A DNA stretch of 43,789 nt from Verrucomicrobiota bacterium (GCA_029560585.1 JAKQKQ010000173.1:1-43789); one strand, 5' to 3'; counted from the stretch's first letter, positions 1 through 7,144 are shown. Made by a program: numbers and translations. The notes: generated by a model from the sequence alone, not told the origin.

Positions 1-2
1 CG

Positions 3-347
3 ACGAGCTATCGGGCGGCGCAGGGGGCGTGCGACCGATGCCACCTGCGCTCAAAGTGTTTGAGGCATCCCGGGCAACGGACGGCCCGGCAGGTCCGGAT
101 CTTCTACCGGCAAGGATCCGGCGGGCTCACCCACGCGATGAGGGCCAAGATCGACACGCCAGAGGGACGGAAGATCTACTCCCGGCGGCTGGGGATCGTC
201 GAGCCGGTCTTCGCCAACATCGCCGCGCAGAAGGGGCTGGACCGATTCACGCTGCGCGGCCGCGCCAAGGTCAACGTCCAGTGGAAGCTCTACTGCATGG
301 TCCACAACCTCGAGAAAGTGGCCGGAAAGGGCAGAAGATGGAGTTGA
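3..347 (+). CDS. IS1182-family transposase, C-terminal part (5' end outside window)
   Basis: This is the C-terminal part of a DDE transposase of the IS1182 type. The frame is open from the left edge and reads TSYRAAQGACDRCHLRSKC, a cysteine-rich knuckle typical of this family just before the last catalytic segment. It continues through RRLGIVEPVFANIAAQKGLDRF and RGRAKVNVQWKLYCMVHNL, the usual C-terminal region, and ends in a TGA. A second, decayed copy at 7425-8176 is nearly identical over this stretch. Compared with that copy, this one lacks the single-base deletion in the CCCGGG run, so this part of its frame is intact. Whether the whole gene is intact cannot be judged, because most of it lies to the left of the window. 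Confidence 0.85.
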   Translation, partial: TSYRAAQGACDRCHLRSKCLRHPGQRTARQVRIFYRQGSGGLTHAMRAKIDTPEGRKIYSRRLGIVEPVFANIAAQKGLDRFTLRGRAKVNVQWKLYCMVHNLEKVAGKGRRWS

Positions 348-434
348 CCGAGGATGCCGCTGGACGGCGAACACGCCGCGGGCCGGACAAACCCCCCATT
401 GTTCCGGGCGATGGCGGCCATTTATCTCATCGAC

Positions 435-480
435 CCAACAAAGGCCTGACTCCAAGATGGTTTTTCGACAGACTCGTTCG
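435..480 (+). mobile_element. Right end of IS1182-type element, copy 1
   Basis: The 46 bases ending TTCGACAGACTCGTTCG reappear at 8194-8240 after the second copy of the same transposase, with a few mismatches. Beyond the final TTCG the two flanks are unrelated, so this marks the right border of the insertion sequence. The stretch between the stop codon at 347 and this end is poorly conserved between the copies. Confidence 0.75.
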
Positions 481-493
481 CTGATTGAAGAAC

Positions 494-521
494 TTGACCC
501 GTAGCACAATAGAGCTACATT
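494..521 (+). promoter_or_regulatory. Promoter and operator of the toxin-antitoxin pair
   Basis: TTGACC (494-499) and TACATT (516-521) are separated by 16 bases and fit a sigma-70 type promoter. An inverted repeat, GTAGC (501-505) and GCTAC (514-518), lies inside the spacer and overlaps the -10. This is where an autoregulating antitoxin of the RelB/DinJ type would be expected to bind. The promoter starts only 14 bases after the IS border. Confidence 0.5.
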
Positions 522-539
522 GTGGCCATGAAGGAAACC

Positions 540-755
540 ATGGTGAGGGCGCGGGTCGAGTCCCGCCTTAAGAAAGACGCCGAGGCAGTCTTTGACGCCC
601 TGGGCATAAACACGACTGAGGCGATTCGGATGTTCTTGAGCCAAGTCCGGCTGCGACGCGGTCTGCCTTTCCGCGTCGAGGTTCCAGAGAATGCCGACAT
701 TGTGTTGCCTGCTCGCCTGCGGCAAGCGGCCATGGACGTTATCTATGACGACTAG
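540..755 (+). CDS. RelB/DinJ-family type II antitoxin
   Basis: This 71-residue antitoxin has the ribbon-helix-helix N-terminus of RelB/DinJ proteins: MVRARVESRLKKDAEAVFDA, then NTTEAIRMFLSQVRLRRGLPF. The C-terminal tail should wrap the toxin. I chose ATG 540 because AAGGA lies five bases upstream. GTG 522 and ATG 528 are in frame but lack a ribosome site and would fall at or before the predicted transcription start. The gene overlaps the next one by 11 bases, so the two are translationally coupled. The partner is MazF/PemK-like and not RelE/YafQ-like, which is a mixed pairing. The position in the accessory array fits a cassette-borne addiction module. Confidence 0.85.
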   Translation: MVRARVESRLKKDAEAVFDALGINTTEAIRMFLSQVRLRRGLPFRVEVPENADIVLPARLRQAAMDVIYDD

Positions 756-1062
756 GCCCGGGCAGGTCTACAGGATCGATCTGGGTATTGGCGGCAAGGT
801 CCGGATGGTGGTTGTCGTGTCTCGGGCGGATCCCGACGCACCTCGCGCCCTGACTTTATGTGTTCCTATCACGACCGCGTACAGAGAATCTGAGTACGAG
901 GTGGAGCTACCGTCCAGACCCTTCCTGCGACAGAAGAGCTATGCCAACGTCCAGGGTCTACAGACAGTACAGGACCACGAGTTGGACGGTCCGATAGGGA
1001 CGATTCCCGATGACTCGCTCCAGCGAATTCGCAGGGCGCTCCGATACATCCTTGAGCTTTAG
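745..1062 (+). CDS. MazF/PemK-family endoribonuclease toxin
   Basis: This 105-residue protein is an mRNA interferase of the MazF/PemK fold. It opens with the diagnostic RPGQVYRIDLG segment, followed by VRMVVVVSR, where the conserved arginine of the active site lies in or near this strand. LTLCVPITT is the second conserved strand, and LQTVQDHELDGPIGTI ends the fold. The start is ATG 745, inside the end of the antitoxin gene, which is the usual arrangement. The length is normal for the family and there is no internal stop, so the toxin is probably active and needs the upstream antitoxin. Confidence 0.85.
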   Translation: MTTRPGQVYRIDLGIGGKVRMVVVVSRADPDAPRALTLCVPITTAYRESEYEVELPSRPFLRQKSYANVQGLQTVQDHELDGPIGTIPDDSLQRIRRALRYILEL

Positions 1063-1471
1063 AGAACCAGCGCATGCAGGTTCTTAATCAAGGAGAAAAA
1101 TCACACCTTTGGCGCGCCCGCCGAGGATCGCGATTTTGATCCGGCAGGGTTGGCCCAGACCGACGAGTTTGCCTTAGGAGGACAGAGTTAGTGGGGCGGG
1201 GCAGAGTCGAGCCGAGAGAGTTTCCCCAGCTGTGATGACTGATCGCGTTCCATGCAGGTTCACGGGGCTCCCGGGAAACCGGGGTCCAAGGTCATCATGG
1301 GGAACGGCGGGAAGCCGGGGGCCGGGCACCACTCACTAAACGATCGGATCTCGCCGAAGCGCGGTGGTTGTTCACCGCCCGTTGCGGCAGATCGAATGCG
1401 CTGGTCGGGTGTCCCGGCCCCTTTTCCCGGGCCGGGGAGCATCGGGCGATCCTCATGGCCCCTTTGCCCCC
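1063..1471. other. Gene-poor gap, possible attC remnant and IS110 flank
   Basis: I find no convincing gene here. Just after the toxin stop, GAGAACCAGCGCATGCAGG resembles the 5' arm of the attC sites further right but has no matching 3' arm. AGAACC and GGTTCT (about 1070-1091) can pair as a weak hairpin. The string CATGCAGGTTC occurs twice, near 1073 and 1252. A short open stretch at about 1100-1191 (NHTFGAPAEDRDFDPAG) looks protein-like but is not recognised. The part nearest 1471 is probably the non-coding 3' flank of the truncated IS110 element. Confidence 0.4.
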
Positions 1472-2265
1472 TCAGCCCGCAACGCCCCTCGGCATCATTG
1501 TCGGCGTCGCTTGCGGGAAGAAGAGTTCGGGGTCGTAGGTCCGGTTCTTGCGCCAGATAGTCCACATGACCTCGATGATCTTTCGCTGGGTGTTGAGCCG
1601 GGCGTGGCGCACGCTGCCGGTGCGCGCGAGACTGGCGTGGTAGAAGCGCTTGACCTCGTTGTCGCCGGTGGTGCTCTTGCAGGCGGTGCGCCAGGCGGTG
1701 TAGCTGACGTTCTTGAGCTCGCCGTGGCCGGCGCGGTCGATGCGGCGGTAGCCGAGGGGCTTGTTGTCGCTGGTGCGGTCGGTGACGCCCAGCCGGCAGA
1801 AGCGCCAGAGCCGGGAGATTTTCTCGAAACGGTTGGGGTCCTCGACGATCGCGGCGAAAACGTGAGAGCCGACGGTGGCGATGCCGGGGATCTTCTGGAA
1901 CTCGCTGGTTTCGCGGAACGGACGGCCCAGGCGGCGCACCTGGTGTCCTGTCTCCAGCCAGAGGGTCCAGGCCTGGTCGAACTGGCGGTAAAGCCTTTCG
2001 AAGAGGATCCGGTGCTCCGGGTCGGCGAGGCGGTCCAGGAACTCCGCGCGCCCCGTGCGGCTGAAGACGGCCTTGCCCTGGATTTGGCCGAGGCCGAGCT
2101 GTTGGTACCGGCATTTGATCAGCCTCTTGAGTCCGCGTTGGTGGTCGCGCCACTTGAGGTATTCCATGACGGCGGCCCGGTGGAGGTCGCGCCGTGGGTC
2201 CTGGCCGACCCAGACTTCCTTGATCTCGCCCAGCCTCACTCGAACCCTCGCAAAGCTCGGGTCGG
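1472..2265 (-). pseudogene. Truncated IS110-family transposase (C-terminal part)
   Basis: On the minus strand the frame encodes the C-terminal half of an IS110-type transposase. FQKIPGIATVGSHVFAAIVE followed by FEKISRLWRFCRLGV is the Transposase_20 signature. It is preceded by a helical linker (RGRAEFLDRLADPEHR, LFERLYRQFDQAW) and ends after YDPELFFPQATPTMM. The N-terminal DEDD nuclease domain is missing. Upstream, the frame runs into the antisense of the DUF4258 gene and stops resembling a transposase, so the element lost its 5' half, probably by deletion or by being overrun by the neighbouring cassette. It belongs to a different IS110 subgroup from the intact copy at 3208-4509, because the two proteins share only the general family motifs. 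Confidence 0.8.
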
Positions 2266-2326
2266 TGATGCGCGGCGTTCGACAATCCGAATTGCGTTTC
2301 CGGCTGGCCGAAAATAGACTGTCGAT

Positions 2327-2656
2327 GTGGACGGGGCGAGAGAGTTTCTGGTGCTTGTGAGGCGGCGCGCGGCGACAAAGCTGCTTTTCCTGCCCCACGC
2401 GGTTCGACAGATGTCCCGTCCGGAGCGGATGATCAGCACGGCGGAGGTCCGCGCCGTGATCGATTAGGGGGATATCATCGAGGATTATCCGGACGATGCG
2501 AGGGGTCACAGCGCCCTGATGTTGGGCGGAGGAACTGGCGGACGACCGATTCACGTGGTATGCTCTCCGCAGGATGAGTTTCTGGCGGTGATAACGGCGT
2601 ACCTGCCGGACCCCGCAGAGTGGGCTGACGACTACAAGCAGAGGAAGACGAAATGA
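2327..2656 (+). pseudogene. DUF4258 protein (putative toxin) with in-frame TAG
   Basis: The frame reads KLLFLPHAVRQMSRPERMIS, then AEVRAVID, a TAG stop at 2465-2467, and then GDIIEDYPDDARGHSALM, HVVCSPQDEFLAVITAYLP and EWADDYKQRKTK before its natural TGA. Without the TAG this is a full-length DUF4258 domain of about 100 residues. DUF4258 proteins next to YgiT-type zinc-finger proteins are regarded as type II toxins resembling MqsR/HigB. The stop sits where family members usually have a glutamate (GAG or GAA), so one G-to-T change explains it. The natural stop overlaps the YgiT start (AATGA). The start codon is uncertain: GTG 2327, 2351 or 2357. It is most likely an inactivated toxin whose antitoxin survives. 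Confidence 0.8.
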
Positions 2657-2865
2657 AGTGCGTGCACTGTCAGGGCCGGATGGAGCGTTCGTTCGCTCCA
2701 TTCCATGTCGATCGCGACGGCGTGCATTTGAGTTTGGACGCCGTGCCCGCCTGGGTGTGCCGACAGTGTGGCGAGTCGTATTTCGAGGAGCGCGAGGTTG
2801 ATTCGATCCACCAAATCATCCGAACCGTTGATGCGGAGACCAAGAAACTGGCCGCGACGGTCTGA
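2653..2865 (+). CDS. YgiT-type zinc-finger protein (MqsA-like antitoxin N-domain)
   Basis: This protein of 70 residues has two CxxC knuckles, MKCVHCQGRM near the start and WVCRQCGESYFEE near residue 35, as in the zinc-binding N-domain of MqsA/YgiT. It ends in a helix (VDSIHQIIRTVDAETKK) and lacks the C-terminal HTH of full MqsA. Such short forms commonly follow a DUF4258 gene and act as its antitoxin partner. Its ATG overlaps the stop of the interrupted DUF4258 gene, so the pair was translationally coupled. With the toxin broken, this gene may be expressed poorly or be on its way to loss. An attC-like site follows 15 bases after the stop. Confidence 0.85.
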   Translation: MKCVHCQGRMERSFAPFHVDRDGVHLSLDAVPAWVCRQCGESYFEEREVDSIHQIIRTVDAETKKLAATV

Positions 2866-2880
2866 GCTGCACCGAGGAAT

Positions 2881-2942
2881 CTCGAACCAGCGGCTGCAGC
2901 GAACCTGCGCAAAAGCTCCGGTCGCTGATATAGACGTGCGGA
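2881..2942 (+). other. attC-like cassette recombination site 1
   Basis: The site is about 62 bp. It starts with an R''-like CTCGAAC (2881-2887), has arms GCAGCGAACC and GGTCGCTGA that pair with one extrahelical A, and ends near CGTGCGGA, which would be a degenerate R'. The 5' arm AACCAGCGGCTGCAGCGAAC is a close relative of those at 8680 and 9194. It lies directly after the YgiT gene and directly before the intact IS110 element. Confidence 0.6.
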
Positions 2943-3207
2943 TGTCAAGTGGGTAAGTGAGTCCCGCGCTCATTGGTGTGAGTTATTCTTAGTTAGAGGT
3001 GTCCGGTGGAGGGGCGGCCGCCGCCGGCTGGGCGGTGCTTGTCCAGCCCGCTGATGGGAATGCTGATATCCGTGGGTTGCCGCGGCTCTCGCCGTGGCCT
3101 ATCCGTCAGCTTCTCTGTCCACCTCGGCCCTATCCCCAGTCTAGGCGCGAGTATCGGGCGCCGGATCGCTCCGTCGCCTGTCTCTTAACGTCGTCGGGGG
3201 TTGGCCA
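2943..3207. mobile_element. Non-coding 3' flank (right end) of intact IS110 element
   Basis: These 265 bases lie between attC site 1 and the stop codon of the IS110 transposase and hold no recognisable gene. IS110 elements lack terminal inverted repeats, so the border cannot be set by inspection. In the IS1111 branch of the family the bridge (seeker) RNA is encoded in a long non-coding end on this side of the transposase, which makes this a candidate region for it. Confidence 0.4.
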
Positions 3208-4509
3208 TCAGCCGGGGGCGACGCGCCCCGCCGCCGTGCACCTGGTCTGTGGTTCTATGTGCCGATCGGTTCCTCCGCGTTGGCTTCTTGGAGAATACTT
3301 CTCAGGTGGCCGCGAGGGCCGGCCGCGGTATCGCCGGTCGTAGGCCTCCGCGGTGGCGGGCAGGCCCGCGGGGTTCTCGTCGCTTGGCGTGCCGGGGGCC
3401 GGGGCGATGGCGCGCAGCGCGTCCCAGATGAAGGCGCAGAGTTCGCGCGCCAGCGCGACGGTGATCTTGTTGCGGTTGAGCAGCCGGCCCGAGAGGTGCC
3501 GGGCGCGGGCGTGGAGCCGGTTCTGCGCGGCCCAGCTGATGCGGCGCACGGACTCTGGCTGGCCCTGCTGCCGGACAGAGAGTTGCTTGCTGACCTTGGG
3601 CGGGGTCCAGTAGTGCCGGGCGCATTCCACCAGCATCCAGCGGGCGTGGCCGTTGCCGGTCTTGGTGATGCGGCCCTGGCTGCGGCTCGGGCCCGAGGAG
3701 TACTCGCTCGGCGTCAGGCCGAGGTAGGCCATGAGCTGCCGCGCGTGGCGGAATCGGCCGAAATCCCCTATCTCCCCGACGATCACCATCGCCGAGACAA
3801 GCTGGAAGCCCCTGAAGGCCATGAGCGCCTCCACCAGGGGCCTTCGCGCCCAGGATTCCAGCAGCGAGCGCATCTGGGCCTCGGTCCGCCCGACTCGCGC
3901 GGCGGCCGCCTCGACCGCGATGAGGTACTCCTCCAGGATCACCTTCTGCGCCGGGTGGGCTGCGTCCAGCTCCCGGAGGTAGCGCATGTGCGCGGCGGTC
4001 CAGTGGCTCTTTCCGCCGTAGCGGTATCCGTTGCGCAGCAGGAACGCGCCCAGCTGCTGGCGGGCGCGGCGCTGGTCCCGGACCGCATCGGAGCGGGCCC
4101 GGCAGAGGTCGCGCATGGTCTCGTCGCCCGCGTCGGGCACGTGCACCGCCACCAGGTCCCCGGCCCGGTGAAGACGCGCCAGCTTGGCCGCGTCGCGCCG
4201 GTCGGTCTTCACGCGGTCCCCGGAGCGCGACGGGACCAGCGAGGGCGCCACCACCGCGCAGGGGATCCCCAGCTGCCGCAGCCGCCGCCAGATCACGAAG
4301 CCGCAGGGGCCGGCCTCGTAGACCACGGAGAGCTGCCCCGGCTCGATCCTGGCCGCGGCCGCGATCCGCCTCAGGTGCCTCTCCAGCACCTGGAGGTCGT
4401 TGGTCGTGGTGCAGACCTCCCGCACCTCGCCGCGGGCGCCGGCCTCCGCCACCGCGATGGTCACCGTTTCCTTGTGGACATCCAGCCCAACGTAGAGTCT
4501 AGTCTTCAT
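3208..4509 (-). CDS. IS110-family transposase, apparently intact
   Basis: This protein of 433 residues is an RNA-guided DEDD recombinase of the IS110 family. The N-terminal RuvC-like domain has LYVGLDVHKETVTIAV (first Asp), VVYEAGPCGFVIWRRL (Glu) and RVKTDRRDAAKLARL (the Asp pair). The C-terminal Transposase_20 domain has LMAFRGFQLVSAMVIVGEIG and YLGLTPSEYSSGPSRSQG, with the serine region needed for strand exchange, then ITKTGNGHARWMLVECA. I chose the ATG at 4509 because AAAGGAGA lies about a dozen bases upstream. The last 50 residues are a Pro/Arg-rich tail not typical of the core family. All catalytic positions are present, so the element may still be mobile. It sits immediately after an attC site. 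Confidence 0.9.
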   Translation of the reverse strand: MKTRLYVGLDVHKETVTIAVAEAGARGEVREVCTTTNDLQVLERHLRRIAAAARIEPGQLSVVYEAGPCGFVIWRRLRQLGIPCAVVAPSLVPSRSGDRVKTDRRDAAKLARLHRAGDLVAVHVPDAGDETMRDLCRARSDAVRDQRRARQQLGAFLLRNGYRYGGKSHWTAAHMRYLRELDAAHPAQKVILEEYLIAVEAAAARVGRTEAQMRSLLESWARRPLVEALMAFRGFQLVSAMVIVGEIGDFGRFRHARQLMAYLGLTPSEYSSGPSRSQGRITKTGNGHARWMLVECARHYWTPPKVSKQLSVRQQGQPESVRRISWAAQNRLHARARHLSGRLLNRNKITVALARELCAFIWDALRAIAPAPGTPSDENPAGLPATAEAYDRRYRGRPSRPPEKYSPRSQRGGTDRHIEPQTRCTAAGRVAPG

Positions 4510-4602
4510 GGTGTGCTCGTCGTCTCCTTTCGTGTTTGAGAGGGCGGGATCCGACTCGGACACGCCCCCAGACGTGCGGCCCTGCCCGGCACACACCGGG
4601 CA
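4510..4602 (-). mobile_element. Left end of intact IS110 element with terminal hairpin
   Basis: These 93 bases upstream of the transposase are about 85% identical to 9314-9406, and the match stops abruptly at CCGGGCA, which I take as the element border. The last 20 bases, TGCCCGGCACACACCGGGCA, form a hairpin with 7-bp arms. In the second copy the arms are the same but the centre is CACGTG. A short end with a subterminal palindrome resembles the IS1111 branch of IS110. The region also carries the ribosome site. It could hold part of a structured guide RNA, but its length is short for a complete bridge RNA. Confidence 0.55.
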
Positions 4603-4743
4603 ATCCGCGACAGTATCGAGCCGCGGGCACACCACTCTTTTCAATCCCAATCCCGAAACGCCGCAGCATCCTTCCGGAGGAACGCACGGCCATAAGGTCT
4701 CGGCGGGAAAGACATCGCCAAACCAAAACAAAGGAGACGCACA

Positions 4744-5151
4744 ATGAGTAAGACAGAGACCGTCGCACTAATCGTATCGCTCGTGCTCACACTCGCGAAC
4801 TGTGCACAGGCTGCGGATGCCACGAGCAGCAACAAGTCCGCAAAAGCGGACTCAGTCGCCAACGTAGCACAAGCGAAAACGGGCAAGTTGCTCAAACGAG
4901 AGGTCGCTGAATTGAGCAGCGTCGCGAGTCAACTCCTTGGTGGCGGCGCGCGAGCCATTGTGGAGTTTTACTACCTCGACGTCGCCGTCCCAGGCGCCAC
5001 GAAAGAACAACTATTATCTCTCGGTCAGTTCTCAGGTCCACTCGAAGCCACCGCAAATCCCTTGGTCGGGAAAAAGGTTACCGTTATTGGCCAGTATGAT
5101 GAGAAGGAGAGGCGGATGACGGACATTACAAAGATTTCCGCAGCCCCTTGA
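4744..5151 (+). CDS. Small exported protein, function unknown (cassette gene)
   Basis: This 135-residue protein has a clear Sec signal peptide (LIVSLVLTLANCAQAADA, cleavage near AQA-AD). The mature part is Lys/Ser-rich at first and then contains a beta-rich domain (ARAIVEFYYLDVAVPGATK, then VGKKVTVIGQYDEKERRM). The end resembles the small OB-like domains of periplasmic proteins (VGKKVTVIGQYD...ITKI), but this is only an impression. A strong AAAGGAG precedes the ATG. The 140 bases back to the IS110 border contain no other gene. An attC-like site begins seven bases after the stop, so this looks like a complete integron cassette. I do not recognise a family. Confidence 0.7.
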   Translation: MSKTETVALIVSLVLTLANCAQAADATSSNKSAKADSVANVAQAKTGKLLKREVAELSSVASQLLGGGARAIVEFYYLDVAVPGATKEQLLSLGQFSGPLEATANPLVGKKVTVIGQYDEKERRMTDITKISAAP

Positions 5152-5157
5152 CCCAAA

Positions 5158-5218
5158 GCCGAACAATTCGTGGGAGCGACCGGGCGCAAGCGCCCGTCGC
5201 TCCACTCTGACGTTACGT
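5158..5218 (+). other. attC-like cassette recombination site 2
   Basis: This is the cleanest attC of the array, at 61 bp. R'' is GCCGAAC (5158-5164) and R' is GTTACGT (5212-5218). The arms GGGAGCGACCGGGCG (5172-5186) and CGCCCGTCGCTCC (5191-5203) pair completely except for one extrahelical C. The loop is CAAG. An unpaired base on one strand is the feature by which integron integrases choose the correct strand. Confidence 0.75.
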
Positions 5219-5234
5219 GTGACTCGGAAGCCTT

Positions 5235-5546
5235 ATGAAGACGAAACCTCTCATGATTGTCCTAGTGCTGGCGTGTTCCGTCGCTGGTTTATTGACGTAT
5301 TACTATTACACGCAGCACCGTCATCCCACGACCGTTCCTTCCGCGATTCAACCTCCGCGCCTATCCGTCAGCATGTTCACACAGTCAGTGACCTCCACAC
5401 AGAACGTACACCATCGAGAAACTCGCGTTTTGTACCGCCATGAGGACGGTCTTTTGTACCAGACACCCGAACTGCAGGGGGACCGACGCTACGATCTCAT
5501 CGACATGCGTTTTCGACCAGACACGGACGTCAACGGCACCAAATGA
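5235..5546 (+). CDS. Membrane-anchored small protein, function unknown (cassette gene)
   Basis: This 103-residue protein has one N-terminal membrane segment (LMIVLVLACSVAGLLTYYYY) followed by a polar, probably periplasmic part with no recognised domain (LYRHEDGLLYQTPELQGDRR). A cysteine in CSVAG is not in a good lipobox. The gene is enclosed by attC site 2 upstream (17 bases away) and attC site 3 downstream (5 bases away), the expected shape of a single-gene cassette. No strong ribosome site is visible, which is common in cassettes. The function is unknown. Confidence 0.65.
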   Translation: MKTKPLMIVLVLACSVAGLLTYYYYTQHRHPTTVPSAIQPPRLSVSMFTQSVTSTQNVHHRETRVLYRHEDGLLYQTPELQGDRRYDLIDMRFRPDTDVNGTK

Positions 5547-5550
5547 AAAC

Positions 5551-5676
5551 ACCTAACCAGGCGGTCGAGGGTAACCGCCGACAAAGCGCTCGCTTCGGGC
5601 TGACGCCGGAGGGTGGTTCTAGGCATTATGATGTAGAGGTGCCGATCAGGCGGTCTCCTCAGCAGCAACGTTGGGG
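5551..5676 (+). other. attC-like cassette recombination site 3
   Basis: The site spans about 126 bp from R'' ACCTAAC (5551-5557) to R' GTTGGGG (5670-5676). The outer arms AACCAGGCGGTCGAGGG.ACCGCC and GGCGGTCTCCTCAGC pair imperfectly with extra bases. The middle holds smaller hairpins such as AAGCGCTCGCTT. Its 5' arm is almost the same as that of site 4. The R' end lies only nine bases before the next start codon. Confidence 0.6.
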
Positions 5677-5685
5677 ATCTTGAAC

Positions 5686-6264
5686 ATGACACGATCACAA
5701 TTCTCAGACATTGCGCTGCGCCTGCTCGCAGTGATGTTGATTCTCATCGGCGTCCAATTCGGCTTATCGGCCATCGCTGCATACCAGAAAAACGGGGTGG
5801 CGGCGAGCATGGAACGAGCGAAGGCCCTGCTCGACCAAGACGGGCAGGGATCCCAATCTGCAAGCCCTACTTTGGAATTGGCACCGCCGGGTCAACTCCG
5901 GATGAATGGATTCCTTGCATTGTCGCATCTTGTTTTTGGCGCACTCCTCTTCATCGCCGTTCCGATGCGAAGCCGTTCTCTAGATTTCGGTTTGCATGGG
6001 GACTTCCTGCCGTTCCATGCGGCGTCTATTGTCGTACGGGCTACCTGCGTTCAAGCGGCGTTGACCGGGCTCCTGCAAGTTGCCGCGCTTTTCGTATATG
6101 GGAGCCCTGATCCGAAGGTTTTTGGAGGCACACTATTGCTGATGATGATCGGTCGTGCGGGGATTTGGCTTGTCATCTGTTTCGCATTGGCGCCCCTTAT
6201 AGGGCGGATCCTGACAGTCGGAATGAACAACCCCAACCAGGCGATCGAGGGAACCGCCAAATGA
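5686..6264 (+). CDS. Four-helix membrane protein, function unknown (cassette gene)
   Basis: This protein of about 192 residues has four hydrophobic segments: LRLLAVMLILIGVQFGLSAI near the start, LALSHLVFGALLFIAV near residue 85, CVQAALTGLLQVAALFVY near 130 and a long one starting LLLMMIGRAGIWLVICFA near 155. A polar loop with Asp/Gln/Ser lies between the first two. No family is recognised. I chose ATG 5686 over the in-frame TTG 5671, which would lie inside the attC. The last residues, NPNQAIEGTAK, are encoded by the 5' arm of attC site 4. The gene therefore borrows the recombination site for its C-terminus. Confidence 0.7.
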   Translation: MTRSQFSDIALRLLAVMLILIGVQFGLSAIAAYQKNGVAASMERAKALLDQDGQGSQSASPTLELAPPGQLRMNGFLALSHLVFGALLFIAVPMRSRSLDFGLHGDFLPFHAASIVVRATCVQAALTGLLQVAALFVYGSPDPKVFGGTLLLMMIGRAGIWLVICFALAPLIGRILTVGMNNPNQAIEGTAK

Positions 6265-6356
6265 GCTGCCGTTTCAGGCCGACGTGGGTGCTCAGGCCTG
6301 ACTCTACTGGTTTAGAGACATTCTACGGGCGGTGCCCTCATCGCCAGCGGTTACGC
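6231..6356 (+). other. attC-like cassette recombination site 4
   Basis: This 126-bp site runs from R'' CCCCAAC (6231-6237) to R' GTTACGC (6350-6356). The 5' arm AACC-GGCGAT-GAGGG-ACCGCC pairs with the 3' arm GGCGGTGCCCTCATCGCC...GGTT with only a few unpaired bases, one of them an extrahelical C. The 5' arm overlaps the end of the membrane-protein gene. Confidence 0.7.
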
Positions 6357-6397
6357 TGTGACCGAATCTATCCACACCCGTAAGGAGATTTTTCACA

Positions 6398-7144
6398 ATG
6401 GACATCCCACGAATATTCAACATCACTGAAAGCGCTCACCGCATCCACAACCCGATCACACCCGAAAAGCTCGCCACTCTCGGCACGGCGCTGCGTCTGG
6501 AATCGGGTGCCCGAGTGCTGGACCTCGGCAGCGGTTCGGGGGAGATGCTGTGCACCTGGGCACGCGATCACGGCATCATCGGCACCGGCATCGACATGAG
6601 CCAGTTGTTCACCGAGCAATCAAAACGCCGTGCTGAAGAACTCGGCGTCGCCGATCAAGTCAAGTTCATCCATGGCGACGCTGCCGGCTATGTCTCTGAC
6701 GAGAAGGTCAGTGTGGCAGCCTGTATCGGTGCCACCTGGATCGGCGGGGGAGTCGCCGGCACCATCGAGCTTCTGGCGCGGAGCCTGCGCACCGGAGGGA
6801 TCATCCTGATCGGCGAGCCCTACTGGCGGCAGTTACCGCCGACGGAAGATGTTGCCAGAGGATGTCTGGCCCACTCGATCTCCGACTTTCTCATGCTTCC
6901 GGAACTTCTCGCGTCCTTCGGCCACCTTGGCTACGACGTCGTTGAAATGGTTTTGGCTAACCAAGACGGCTGGGACAGATACGAGGCGGCCAAATGGCTC
7001 ACCATGCGCCGATGGCTTGAAGCCAACCCCGACGACGAGTTGGCCAAAGCGGTTCGCGCCCAACTGACCTCGGAACCCGGTCGCTACGCCACATACACGC
7101 GTGAATACCTGGGCTGGGGTGTGTTCGCGCTGATGCCGCTGTGA
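6398..7144 (+). CDS. Class I SAM-dependent methyltransferase (cassette gene)
   Basis: This 248-residue protein has a Rossmann-type methyltransferase core. Motif I is ARVLDLGSGSGEML (residues about 42-55), motif II is GIGTGIDMS-like (IIGTGIDMSQLF), the acidic loop is FIHGDAAGYV, and motif IV is AACIGATWIGGG. LARSLRTGGIILIGEPYW matches the post-IV strand of UbiE/COQ5-like small-molecule methyltransferases. The substrate is not evident. AAGGAGA lies ten bases before the ATG. The gene shares one cassette with the DUF4177-like gene that follows, as no attC lies between them. Similar methyltransferases are frequent integron passengers. Confidence 0.85.
   Translation: MDIPRIFNITESAHRIHNPITPEKLATLGTALRLESGARVLDLGSGSGEMLCTWARDHGIIGTGIDMSQLFTEQSKRRAEELGVADQVKFIHGDAAGYVSDEKVSVAACIGATWIGGGVAGTIELLARSLRTGGIILIGEPYWRQLPPTEDVARGCLAHSISDFLMLPELLASFGHLGYDVVEMVLANQDGWDRYEAAKWLTMRRWLEANPDDELAKAVRAQLTSEPGRYATYTREYLGWGVFALMPL

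Noticed and set aside
1252-1560. 102-codon plus-strand frame in the gap beside the truncated IS110
   Set aside because: Low-complexity Gly/Pro/Arg content, and its end overlaps the transposase on the other strand.
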